A stretch of DNA of 5,921 nt from Rickettsiales bacterium (GTDB taxonomy: Bacteria > Pseudomonadota > Alphaproteobacteria > Rickettsiales > CANDYO01). Numbering within the stretch: position 1 is the stretch's first letter; every line of letters starts with the position of its first letter. The notes beneath the pieces were generated by a model. It saw only the letters and a list, made by a program, of their open reading frames with translations, was not told the DNA's origin and searched no databases. The DNA lies in the NCBI GenBank assembly GCA_947424995.1, contig CANDYO010000124.1:1-5921 (forward strand), given 5' to 3'. Below are positions 1-5,921 of the stretch, one piece after another. The translations under genes were made by a program, and so were the position numbers.

Positions 1-2
1 AT

Positions 3-464
3 ATGCGCTGTCCTTTTTGTGGAATTGAAGATACTCAAGTAAAAGATTCCCGACCTACCGAAGATAAATCATCAATACGGCGTAGACGTTTTTGTAGCTG
101 TTGTAATTCTAGATTTATAACTATAGAAAGAGTTCAACTTAGAGATTTAATTGTAGTCAAGCGTAATGGTGAAAAAAGACCCTTTGATCGTGATAAAATC
201 AGTAGATCTATCTATACTGCATTGCGAAAAAGGTTGATTTCAGAAGAAAGAGTTGAGATGGTAATCAATAATTTGGTTCGTTATTTTGAAACATTAAACG
301 ATGGAGAGATTCCTACTAACATTATTGGTGAAGCTATAATGCAAGAGTTATCAGAAATTGATCAAGTTGCTTATGTTAGATTTGCTTCAGTATATAAAGA
401 CTTTAATACTGCTGCAGATTTTGAAGAATTTATTCGTAAAAAATTAGGTCAAAATGAAAAATGA
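3..464 (+). CDS. nrdR: NrdR, transcriptional repressor of ribonucleotide reductase genes
   Basis: This gene encodes NrdR, a 153-residue cytoplasmic DNA-binding repressor that senses ATP/dATP and turns down ribonucleotide reductase operons when dATP is high. The start is typical of the family (MRCPFC). The zinc ribbon is formed by C3, C6, C31 and C34, with the basic RRRRFC stretch at 26-31 used for DNA contact. An ATP-cone follows from about residue 49 to 140, beginning VVKRNG and ending with YVRFASVYKDF at 124-134, which is near invariant in the family. Length is normal (about 150-160 residues). The start codon is the third base of the window, so its promoter and ribosome binding site are not visible. 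The extra Cys33 in CSCC is unusual but leaves the four-Cys spacing intact. The 3' end overlaps uppS by 11 bases, indicating co-transcription. No NrdR boxes or reductase genes are in the window, so its targets cannot be read here. Confidence 0.96.
   Translation: MRCPFCGIEDTQVKDSRPTEDKSSIRRRRFCSCCNSRFITIERVQLRDLIVVKRNGEKRPFDRDKISRSIYTALRKRLISEERVEMVINNLVRYFETLNDGEIPTNIIGEAIMQELSEIDQVAYVRFASVYKDFNTAADFEEFIRKKLGQNEK
446..453 (+). promoter_or_regulatory. weak ribosome binding site for uppS inside nrdR
   Basis: AGGT at 446-449 lies five to six bases before the uppS ATG at 454, within the last codons of nrdR. It is a weak Shine-Dalgarno match, so uppS translation probably relies partly on ribosomes finishing nrdR (TGA at 462-464). 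The ATG at 461 that overlaps this stop is in a different frame and runs straight into a stop, so it is not the start. Confidence 0.5.
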
Positions 465-1158
465 TTTAAAACATATTGCCATCATAATGGATGGCAATAA
501 ACGCTGGGCTAAGAAACACGGTTTACCAAGTGTATTAGGCCATAAAAAAGGTGCAGAAGCAGCCAGAAAAACTCTGATAGCTTGTGTAAAACTAAAGATA
601 CCTTATTTAACTTTGTATACTTTTTCTTCTGAAAATTGGCACCGTGATGCTGATGAAGTAAATGATATAATGAATCTGCTTAAGTTTTATCTTTCTAATG
701 AGCTTAACTTACTAATAGAGCAACAGATTAGAGTAAAAATTATCGGCGATAAAAATCGGTTTCCTCAAGATGTTTTAGAGTTAATTAATCGCTGCGAAGA
801 AGAAACTAAACACAATACTCGCTTATATTTACAAGTTGCTCTCAGCTATGGAGCAAGGGAAGAAATTGTTAATGCGCAAAAAAAGCTTTTTTCAGATCTT
901 ATTTCTGATAGAATAAAAGTGGAAGAGCTCGATGAAAACTTATTTGCAAGTTATTTATATACAGATGGAATTCCTGATCCAGATCTACTGATTAGAACCA
1001 GTGGTGAACATCGGATAAGTAATTTTCTCTTGTGGCAACTTGCTTATAGCGAGCTTTATTTTACTAAATTATTATGGCCAGACTTTAATTCAACCCATCT
1101 ACATCGAGCCATAGATAATTATTATAAAAGGGAGAGACGTTATGGTTTATCAAAGTAA
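454..1158 (+). CDS. uppS: Isoprenyl transferase (undecaprenyl diphosphate synthase)
   Basis: This is a cis-prenyltransferase that extends farnesyl diphosphate with isopentenyl units to give undecaprenyl diphosphate, the carrier for cell-wall and surface polysaccharide precursors. It acts in the cytoplasm at the membrane face. The 234-residue length is normal to slightly short. Family motifs are in order: HIAIIMDGNKRWAKK at 7-21 with catalytic Asp13; GH at 29-30; TFSSENW at 56-62; LSYGAREEI at 130-138; and DPDLLIRTSGE at 175-185, followed by R187, S189 and E200. Using a constant offset of 13, these match E. coli D26, H43, S71, N74, W75, R194, R200, S202 and E213. One position differs: the phosphate-binding Arg39 of E. 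coli corresponds here to Ser26. The gene starts within nrdR and its last 17 bases contain the cdsA start, so the three genes look translationally coupled. Confidence 0.96.
   Translation: MKNDLKHIAIIMDGNKRWAKKHGLPSVLGHKKGAEAARKTLIACVKLKIPYLTLYTFSSENWHRDADEVNDIMNLLKFYLSNELNLLIEQQIRVKIIGDKNRFPQDVLELINRCEEETKHNTRLYLQVALSYGAREEIVNAQKKLFSDLISDRIKVEELDENLFASYLYTDGIPDPDLLIRTSGEHRISNFLLWQLAYSELYFTKLLWPDFNSTHLHRAIDNYYKRERRYGLSK
1131..1141 (+). promoter_or_regulatory. strong ribosome binding site for cdsA inside uppS
   Basis: GGAGAG at 1131-1136 lies five bases before the ATG at 1142, preceded by AAAAG. It is a good Shine-Dalgarno match and supports this ATG as the cdsA start, although it lies within uppS upstream of that gene's TAA at 1156-1158. 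It is clearly stronger than the site in front of uppS. Confidence 0.75.
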
Positions 1159-1792
1159 GTCTTATAATTTAGTTTTAAGAGTTATATCAGCATGTATATT
1201 AGCACCTCTAGTGCTTTTAATAGTTAAAACATCTGGTTTTTATTTTATCGCAATGATTATGGCAGCCGCAATAATTATGGGTGGAGAGTGGTTTCAGATG
1301 ACTCATGAAAAAAGCAGATTATGGCAAGTAGCTGGGATAATATATATTTTACTTCCTTGTCTATCTTTATTGTGGATTAGCGAACAGGAATATATTTTAG
1401 ATAATACTGTAGTATTCAGTGGTACCAATACAATTATTTCAATTTTTGTTTTAGTATGGGCCAATGATATTGGTGGCTATATTTTCGGTCGTTTACTAGG
1501 TGGGCCGAAATTATGCCCTAAAATTAGCCCCAATAAAACTTGGTCTGGTTTTTTTGGTGGTGTTGCTTGTGCAGTTGCAATCAGTGGTATTGTTGGTGAA
1601 AACTTAGCTATAGCAGGTATTATTGCTATGATTGCGTCAATTGGTGATCTTTTAGAATCATGGATTAAAAGGCATTGTAAAGCTAAAGATAGTGGCAGTA
1701 TAATTCCAGGTCATGGCGGTTTGTTAGATCGAGTTGATGGAGTGTTGTTGGTATCAGTAGTAGTTGCGGCTGCCGGATTATGCCTGCAGTAA
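1142..1792 (+). CDS. cdsA: Phosphatidate cytidylyltransferase (CDP-diacylglycerol synthase)
   Basis: This integral membrane enzyme joins CTP and phosphatidic acid to form CDP-diacylglycerol, the branch point for phosphatidylethanolamine, phosphatidylglycerol and cardiolipin. The family signature is complete at residues 173-199: SWIKR, then four residues, KDSG, then PGHGGLLDRVD, with the paired acidic residues expected for Mg2+/CTP chemistry. Upstream are WANDIGGYIFGR (106-117) and SPNKTWSG (129-136), both typical of the family. Hydrophobic segments are visible near 9-28, 33-47, 63-79, 97-115, 137-150, 154-169 and 200-214. At 216 residues it is shorter than the roughly 270-285 of many proteobacterial homologues; the missing length is in the N-terminal membrane part, as might be expected in a reduced genome. 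The start at 1142 has a good ribosome binding site. It is the last gene of the operon before the intergenic repeat; no dxr follows. Confidence 0.95.
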   Translation: MVYQSKSYNLVLRVISACILAPLVLLIVKTSGFYFIAMIMAAAIIMGGEWFQMTHEKSRLWQVAGIIYILLPCLSLLWISEQEYILDNTVVFSGTNTIISIFVLVWANDIGGYIFGRLLGGPKLCPKISPNKTWSGFFGGVACAVAISGIVGENLAIAGIIAMIASIGDLLESWIKRHCKAKDSGSIIPGHGGLLDRVDGVLLVSVVVAAAGLCLQ

Positions 1793-1834
1793 TACCAATC
1801 TTCAGTAATAACTAAACATTTATAGAGTTAATGG

Positions 1835-1844
1835 GTCATCCCTG
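1835..1844 (+). repeat. solo copy of the GTCATCCCTG repeat core
   Basis: GTCATCCCTG here is identical to bases 1893-1902 of the nearby palindromic element and to the reverse complement of 2007-2016. It lies 26 bases outside the element's left arm. GATGAC at 2052-2057 could pair with its first six bases, so the full element might span 1835-2057. It may instead be a remnant of another copy. Confidence 0.5.
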
Positions 1845-1906
1845 TATGTGTTCATCTTTTCGGTTACAAGGTTAGCAATAAATAAGCTACGCGTCATCCC
1901 TGGCAA

Positions 1907-1921
1907 GCTGCCGGAGGCAGC
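1907..1921. repeat. hairpin GCTGCC-GGA-GGCAGC
   Basis: Six G/C-rich base pairs, 1907-1912 with 1916-1921, enclose a three-base loop. It is the first inner structure of the palindromic element. No T-run follows directly, so it is not a textbook terminator. Confidence 0.7.
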
Positions 1922-1931
1922 GCATACCTAA

Positions 1932-1966
1932 AGGTCTCAGGAGCTTTTTTTTTCTCATGAGATCCT
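1932..1966. repeat. imperfect hairpin with a T9 run in its loop
   Basis: AGGTCTCAGGAG (1932-1943) pairs with CTCATGAGATCCT (1954-1966) with one bulge and one mismatch. The loop contains nine T residues (1945-1953). In + strand transcripts the U-run falls in the loop rather than after the stem, so terminator function is doubtful. The right arm shares bases with the 16-base palindrome at 1959-1974, so the two folds exclude each other. Confidence 0.55.
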
Positions 1967-1974
1967 AGGATCTC
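1959..1974. repeat. perfect 16-base palindrome GAGATCCTAGGATCTC
   Basis: The 16 bases equal their own reverse complement without a spacer. The site sits near the centre of the palindromic element. It could be a two-fold protein-binding site or a cruciform arm, or simply part of the repeat's architecture; no function is shown. Confidence 0.75.
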
Positions 1975-2001
1975 GTAAAACCAGGCAAAGCCTAGTTTTA
2001 C
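1975..2001. repeat. 12-base-pair hairpin, possible terminator of the - strand gene
   Basis: Bases 1975-1986 pair with 1990-2001 around an AAA loop. The single mismatch is C1982 against A1994 on the + strand, which becomes a G-U wobble in RNA from the - strand. The stem is therefore fully paired in the transcript of the large convergent gene. No U-run follows it, so any terminator role would be unconventional; it could also stabilise the mRNA 3' end. Confidence 0.55.
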
Positions 2002-2071
2002 TTCGTCAGGGATGACGCCTAATCCGTAACCGTATTAACGAACTTTCACAAGATGACATAAAAATTAGTTA

Positions 2072-5000
2072 TCAGCTTGATCCAACTTCATCAGTGAGTG
2101 AATCATTCTTACCTAATATCTGAGTTGAACTGTTAAAAATATCTTGAGCTATATTCACTAAAGATTTACTCATATAATGTAAATTACTAAGGTAGTTTAG
2201 AGCCGCGCCTGAATAAATAATTTTTTCATTTACAGTAGTATCTTGAGAGAATAAATGCACTATAGCAATAGTTGTTGCTGTAGAAGCAATCCCATCGGCT
2301 AGTTCATTCGGTTGATGTTCTCTTTGGTTGTAATAGTGAATTGCACCAGAACCAGCCCCATGAAGAATGCTATGCACTAAATTAGCTGGATTAGCCAGTA
2401 TTAATGGAGATGATATGATTACAGAAAGACTTGTATCGGTTAAGACGTAAAAAGTAAACTTTATTCCTTCTCCTAGGTATGACTTAGATTCCTGATCATA
2501 GATATAGGATAATAGATAATCTCTACCTTGATAAGCATACGGCTTTACTGCATAAGTGATGCCTGGCAAAATAAGTCTAGTATAATCACCGGAGGCGCTA
2601 TAAGTTAAAAGGGCAGCTCCTCCAACGAATATTCCAGTATCAGTTGCATGTTCATATTTGGTTATTCCTAAATAGTTAGTAACATATTCAATATATGGCA
2701 TGATTGGAATATAATGAGTAAATAGATATTTTAGTGAATGTTTGGACTCTGCGTAATTTATCATTGCTACGCCAGTTAAAGCCATGTCCATATTATGATT
2801 AGCGATAGGGTGTGGAGTATCAGGAACTTGATTCGGTATGACAATAAGGTTATTACCTTGGTGATCATTTTCAAGTAAAGGTATTGGATCATGACGATCA
2901 GCAATAACAAAAGGAGAAGTGCCAATCTCAGAAGTAGGAGTATTAGGTGGATCAACATGCCAATCTATAAATACTCTAGGCGCTATAGTGATTAATTCAT
3001 TGTCGTAACCAGTAATTTGACGACCTTGAAAGAAATTTGCAGTAGTTTGTGCCGCGTTTGCTAAATCCTCTGCGTCAACTAAGAAATTTCGATCGATAGT
3101 AATTTTAGTTTCATCAATTATTGTAAAAGCATTTAAATCTAAAATAGCATCGGCTAATTTACTGATTAAGCTAGTTTTAAAGCTGCTACTTTTATCAGCT
3201 AGTTCGAGTAAATTAAATTGACCTTCAACTCGGCGTTCACTAGTTAATACTCTAGCTAAGGAGTCAATAAATAATGTCTGCTGTTTTGAATTAATCTCAA
3301 GTACTACATCATCTGTTTCAAGTTCAATACACTTATTAAAAATAAGTGTAGATAACTGTTTAGCTTTTTCATAAAAGCTTCTTACATCTAAGGGAGTGTG
3401 AATGCTTATTGACGATGTACTTGTTGCTAATCCTACTGAATCAATTATTAAAGGGAGCTGTACATCGACAACATTACTAATAATATTATTTTCAACTAGA
3501 TAATCGGTTAAAATCTTTAAATTAGCCGCTCCTCCATCGCTGCTGATCATAACGTTACTTCCAGTAGATACAAAACTAATCAACGTATCAACAAGTAGTA
3601 AAGCATCTTGCTCTCCTCGTTGTCGTGCGGCTTCTGTTGAACTAATGCTACTACTTCCACTATTCAAATTCATAATATATGATATTCCAGCTCCTAGTAA
3701 ATCTTGAGGGCTAGTAATGCTAAGAACGGTGACTAAAATATCATAGATACTATGGTCAGAAAGCTTTGATGTATCTATCTGACTTGTTGCGATAGTAAGA
3801 GCTATTTTCTTAGCGATTACTTCCATTTCCACGGGGCCAATAGCCATATTAGCAATGTTATTTGAAATCTGTATTTGTTGAACTTGACTTACTTTGCTCA
3901 ATATATATCCCAGTAAACTTACTCCAGCTCCGACTACTGGTACATAGGTGCCTATCGCTCCTAAAAAGCCTCCAACGTTGCCTATGATAGAACTAGGATT
4001 GTACACCATAGTTATTGCCATCATGTAGGTAGCCATTAACTCATGGACTATGGTAACATATAATTTTTCTTGATATGGATTTAAGGCTGGATTAGTTTTT
4101 ACTGAGTTAATAGAATCCATTGCTGATATAAGCTTTGCCATATGTTCTTGACTAAATTTAAATAATTTAAAGCTTACTTGAATATCAGCTATTTGCTGTT
4201 TAGTAAATTGTATATCTTTTTTTACCTCGCCAAGTTCTATTCTGAATGCTTCAATTATTTGTTTTACGTCATATCTAATTAAGTCATTATGGCTGATAAC
4301 TCTGCTACTATAAATATTGGGGTGCAAATTCATATGTTCTTGGAAATAAACTAGTAAACTTAAATGCTCTTCTTCAGTTACCATAAAACTTCGAACTGTA
4401 TAATGGGTATTTTCGGAATAATCGCCAAATATTTCTTGTAAATTAAGGTCCTTAGAACTATATGTTTCAGTAACTAATTCACCTTTTTCGACGGTGATTT
4501 TTTTAATTGTGGCATCAGTGAAAATAGTTTGTTTTTCCATGATAAGTACTATGTTCTCTGGAGCGCCTTCTTGGTTTAAAATGGAGACTTTCCACAAATT
4601 TAAATCTAGCTTGCTTCTATCAATTATTGAATTATGAGCGTCTTTTTTATATAAGCTATGAGCCGTTAATATAGCCGTTTGTGGCAAAGCTTCGTAAATA
4701 TATTTAGCAATCTCTAGAGTAATTACTAATTTTTGTAGCTTCCCATTTATAAAGAATTCATCCCTGGTTATCTTAATATCTAATTTAATCTTTGAAGTAT
4801 AAGTTACTAGTTTGTTTAAATCTGCAAAGATTTCTATCATAGGAACTTGGCTATAAGAATTTTGAATTGCAGCTAGTGTATGAACTATTTCAGCTAATAC
4901 TACAGAGTTTTCTTTAAAAATTTCTTTATAGTTAAGCAATATCTGTAGATGATCCTGAGCATGATCACCTATACTTTCGGTGATCATCGCAATGATATTC

Positions 5001-5921
5001 GCATCAGTATAGCCAAGTGTTTTAATGGTATTTAATGCACTATTATGAATGACTGTATTTTGGCTTTTTCCTGCTTGAGATAGTAATAAAAAACAAGCTT
5101 TATATAAGAGCTTTTGTTCTTGTGGGGTAATCTCACTATCATTATTAGTATATTTGTTTACTACGAAGTCTAAAATTGCAGATTGTTGAGGTGTTTCGAG
5201 GTGATCAATGAACCCAATTAGAGCTTCTTGTTGACTATATTGAGCATGATCATCACTAATCTCTCTGGTTAAAAAAGTGATTACTTTTGGTAGCATTTCT
5301 TCTGTAATTAATTCGAACATTCTAAGCTGTCCGATAAATTTTGCTGTAACTATAAATATTCTGGCATCTACAGCTTGGCTTATCAGTAAATCTATAGTCT
5401 CCATCAATCTTTCTGGAGGAATTTTATCTGCAAATTCAGTTAATGCTTTGATTATAGAAGCCTTGGTATTAGGGCTTGTTTTAGGCAATAAAATTTTGCT
5501 TAAGAAATTAGTTAAAGTATGTTCTAATTTTACTGGTGAGATAAAATTAGCTAGTTTACCAGCGGTGAATAGGGCTATATGATCTTGATCTTCAAGCTCA
5601 TGAGTGGTGTCTATTTGCTGATCTTGAGAGAGGCGGCTATTTAAACGACGTATTGATTCAATAGTATCGCTTTGTGCTAGGATAATATCATGGATATTTT
5701 CAATTATTGTCGGATCTATACTGCTTAAAGATTTAATATTACTAATTAATGTATAGATTGCTTTGATTGATGCATTTTTTAAAGCAGAAGTTTTGCCGTT
5801 AACAGTTCCAAGTAATATACTCAATATCTGAGGGTAATCAACTGGTGACATATATGCTATTTTTCCTAGGGTTTCTATTGCGTCTATATTGCCGCCATTA
5901 TTTGGTACAATGCTTATAAAA
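2072..5921 (-). CDS. large HEAT-like multidomain membrane-associated protein, unknown function, 5'-partial
   Basis: I do not recognise this family. The frame ends at TGA (2072-2074) and stays open to the window edge. The 23 codons before the ATG at 5851 have no stop and read as a further helix (IDAIETLGKIAY), and that ATG has only a distant AGGA 12 bases upstream. The true start is therefore probably outside, and at least 1,282 residues are visible. Numbering from Met5851: about 1-340 is a HEAT-like alpha-solenoid; 350-510 is mixed alpha/beta; 527-578 is a charged helical or coiled-coil stretch; 596-652 is hydrophobic and Gly-rich (NVGGFLGAIG, VVGAGVSLLGYIL); 655-960 is mostly helical; 965-1020 is a Pro/Asp-rich linker; 1045-1225 is a hydrophobic C-terminal domain. 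I count only two cysteines (253, 841). A membrane-inserting toxin or effector, or a large surface or scaffolding protein, would fit; neither is proven. No signal peptide can be assessed. It is convergent with cdsA across the repeat. Confidence 0.85.
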   Translation of the reverse strand, partial: FISIVPNNGGNIDAIETLGKIAYMSPVDYPQILSILLGTVNGKTSALKNASIKAIYTLISNIKSLSSIDPTIIENIHDIILAQSDTIESIRRLNSRLSQDQQIDTTHELEDQDHIALFTAGKLANFISPVKLEHTLTNFLSKILLPKTSPNTKASIIKALTEFADKIPPERLMETIDLLISQAVDARIFIVTAKFIGQLRMFELITEEMLPKVITFLTREISDDHAQYSQQEALIGFIDHLETPQQSAILDFVVNKYTNNDSEITPQEQKLLYKACFLLLSQAGKSQNTVIHNSALNTIKTLGYTDANIIAMITESIGDHAQDHLQILLNYKEIFKENSVVLAEIVHTLAAIQNSYSQVPMIEIFADLNKLVTYTSKIKLDIKITRDEFFINGKLQKLVITLEIAKYIYEALPQTAILTAHSLYKKDAHNSIIDRSKLDLNLWKVSILNQEGAPENIVLIMEKQTIFTDATIKKITVEKGELVTETYSSKDLNLQEIFGDYSENTHYTVRSFMVTEEEHLSLLVYFQEHMNLHPNIYSSRVISHNDLIRYDVKQIIEAFRIELGEVKKDIQFTKQQIADIQVSFKLFKFSQEHMAKLISAMDSINSVKTNPALNPYQEKLYVTIVHELMATYMMAITMVYNPSSIIGNVGGFLGAIGTYVPVVGAGVSLLGYILSKVSQVQQIQISNNIANMAIGPVEMEVIAKKIALTIATSQIDTSKLSDHSIYDILVTVLSITSPQDLLGAGISYIMNLNSGSSSISSTEAARQRGEQDALLLVDTLISFVSTGSNVMISSDGGAANLKILTDYLVENNIISNVVDVQLPLIIDSVGLATSTSSISIHTPLDVRSFYEKAKQLSTLIFNKCIELETDDVVLEINSKQQTLFIDSLARVLTSERRVEGQFNLLELADKSSSFKTSLISKLADAILDLNAFTIIDETKITIDRNFLVDAEDLANAAQTTANFFQGRQITGYDNELITIAPRVFIDWHVDPPNTPTSEIGTSPFVIADRHDPIPLLENDHQGNNLIVIPNQVPDTPHPIANHNMDMALTGVAMINYAESKHSLKYLFTHYIPIMPYIEYVTNYLGITKYEHATDTGIFVGGAALLTYSASGDYTRLILPGITYAVKPYAYQGRDYLLSYIYDQESKSYLGEGIKFTFYVLTDTSLSVIISSPLILANPANLVHSILHGAGSGAIHYYNQREHQPNELADGIASTATTIAIVHLFSQDTTVNEKIIYSGAALNYLSNLHYMSKSLVNIAQDIFNSSTQILGKNDSLTDEVGSS
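2177..2719 (-). other. hydrophobic C-terminal domain of the large protein
   Basis: Residues 1045-1225 hold several uncharged stretches, including IFVGGAALLTYSASG (1074-1088), VLTDTSLSVIISSPLILANP (1136-1155), ILHGAGSGAIHYY (1162-1174) and IASTATTIAIVHLF (1188-1201). They are separated by Tyr- and His-containing polar turns. The domain follows a Pro/Asp-rich linker (965-1020), which suggests a separately folding membrane or oligomerisation module. I cannot assign it to a family. Confidence 0.45.
3899..4273 (-). other. charged helix followed by Gly-rich hydrophobic hairpin in the large protein
   Basis: Residues 527-578 form a long charged amphipathic helix (KKDIQFTKQQIADIQ within it). After a short link, residues 596-617 and 621-651 are hydrophobic; the second segment is rich in Gly and small residues, with a central Tyr-Val-Pro turn. 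This could be a membrane-inserting helical hairpin of the type found in pore-forming or translocating proteins, or an ordinary pair of membrane spans. Confidence 0.5.
4832..5920 (-). other. HEAT-like alpha-solenoid region of the large protein
   Basis: From the window edge to about residue 340 the protein is a run of amphipathic helix pairs. Two segments resemble each other: residues 8-60 (ending IIENIHDIILAQ) and 115-159 (ending LMETIDLLISQ). Both have a KTS...ASIxA pattern followed by a hydrophobic helix, with their starts about 107 residues apart. Further likely units are near 185-232 and 268-312. Such solenoids usually bind other proteins, but no partner can be inferred. Confidence 0.55.

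Larger units (their letters stand above)
1861..2032. repeat. nested inverted-repeat (palindromic, MITE-like) intergenic element
   Basis: This 172-base stretch between two convergent genes is bounded by CGGTTAC (1861-1867) and its reverse complement GTAACCG (2026-2032). Inside are longer arms, GCGTCATCCCTG at 1891-1902 and CAGGGATGACGC at 2007-2018. Between the arms lie three hairpins and a perfect palindrome, described separately. The stretch is visibly richer in G+C than the genes on each side. I see no open reading frame or transposase in it. Short interspersed palindromic repeats with cores of this kind are common in genomes of intracellular alphaproteobacteria, so a dispersed non-autonomous element is the likeliest reading. 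The rest of the gene-free interval (1793-1860 and 2033-2071) is AT-rich and shows no clear promoter or classical hairpin-plus-T-run terminator. Confidence 0.75.

Noticed and set aside
1932..1966. Intrinsic terminator for the nrdR-uppS-cdsA operon based on the T9 run
   Set aside because: The T-run lies in the loop of the hairpin rather than after a GC-rich stem, so it does not have the form of a classical terminator; it is kept only as a repeat structure.
1793..2071. CRISPR array or tRNA gene in the gene-free interval
   Set aside because: The repeated motif occurs as inverted and irregularly spaced copies without uniform spacers, and no cloverleaf with a T-arm sequence can be drawn.
2776..2958. 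60-codon Leu/Ile-rich open frame on the - strand
   Set aside because: It overlaps the Pro/Asp-rich linker of the large gene in another frame. Its Leu-rich composition follows from the shifted reading of that linker, so it is not taken as a membrane peptide gene.
5277..5582. 101-codon open frame on the + strand
   Set aside because: It lies wholly within the large - strand gene, has no convincing ribosome binding site, and its product has no recognisable motif; it is a shadow of the AT-rich coding strand.
2072..5921. Large gene as a pseudogene or a fusion created by assembly error
   Set aside because: The frame is uninterrupted for 1,282 codons, composition is even throughout, and helical patterning continues across its length, so it looks like an intact coding region.

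Overview
The window is AT-rich bacterial DNA with two convergent transcription units and a compact structured repeat between their ends. Its character is low GC, housekeeping genes that overlap by several bases, alphaproteobacterial-looking NrdR and UppS, a short CdsA, a GC-richer intergenic palindromic repeat, and a very large orphan protein. Together these suggest an intracellular alphaproteobacterium of the Rickettsiales type. That assignment is inferred from gene character, not from a database search.

Bases 3-1792 (+ strand) hold three conserved genes in a tight, overlapping operon. nrdR encodes a zinc-finger/ATP-cone repressor of ribonucleotide reductase genes. uppS makes undecaprenyl diphosphate, the lipid carrier for peptidoglycan precursors. 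cdsA makes CDP-diacylglycerol, the precursor of membrane phospholipids. uppS starts inside the end of nrdR (11 bases shared) and cdsA starts inside the end of uppS (17 bases shared), so translation is probably coupled. All three look intact, with their family signature residues in place. In many proteobacteria uppS-cdsA is flanked by frr and dxr; here nrdR precedes the pair and a repeat follows it.

Bases 1793-2071 carry no gene. Bases 1861-2032 form a nested inverted-repeat element with short outer arms, 12-base inner arms, three hairpins and a perfect 16-base palindrome. It looks like a small non-coding dispersed repeat (palindromic element or MITE-like) and may also end transcription from both sides. 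A solo copy of its 10-base core lies just outside at 1835-1844.

Bases 2072-5921 (- strand) are one uninterrupted reading frame that is still open at the window edge. The ATG at 5851 is therefore probably internal and the gene is 5'-truncated by the window. The visible 1,282 residues show a HEAT-like alpha-solenoid, a mixed alpha/beta region, a long charged helix followed by a Gly-rich hydrophobic hairpin, a further helical region, a Pro/Asp-rich linker and a hydrophobic C-terminal domain. I do not recognise the family. The layout would suit a large membrane-interacting, secreted or toxin/effector-like protein, but this is inference. It is the most likely place for undescribed biology in the window.
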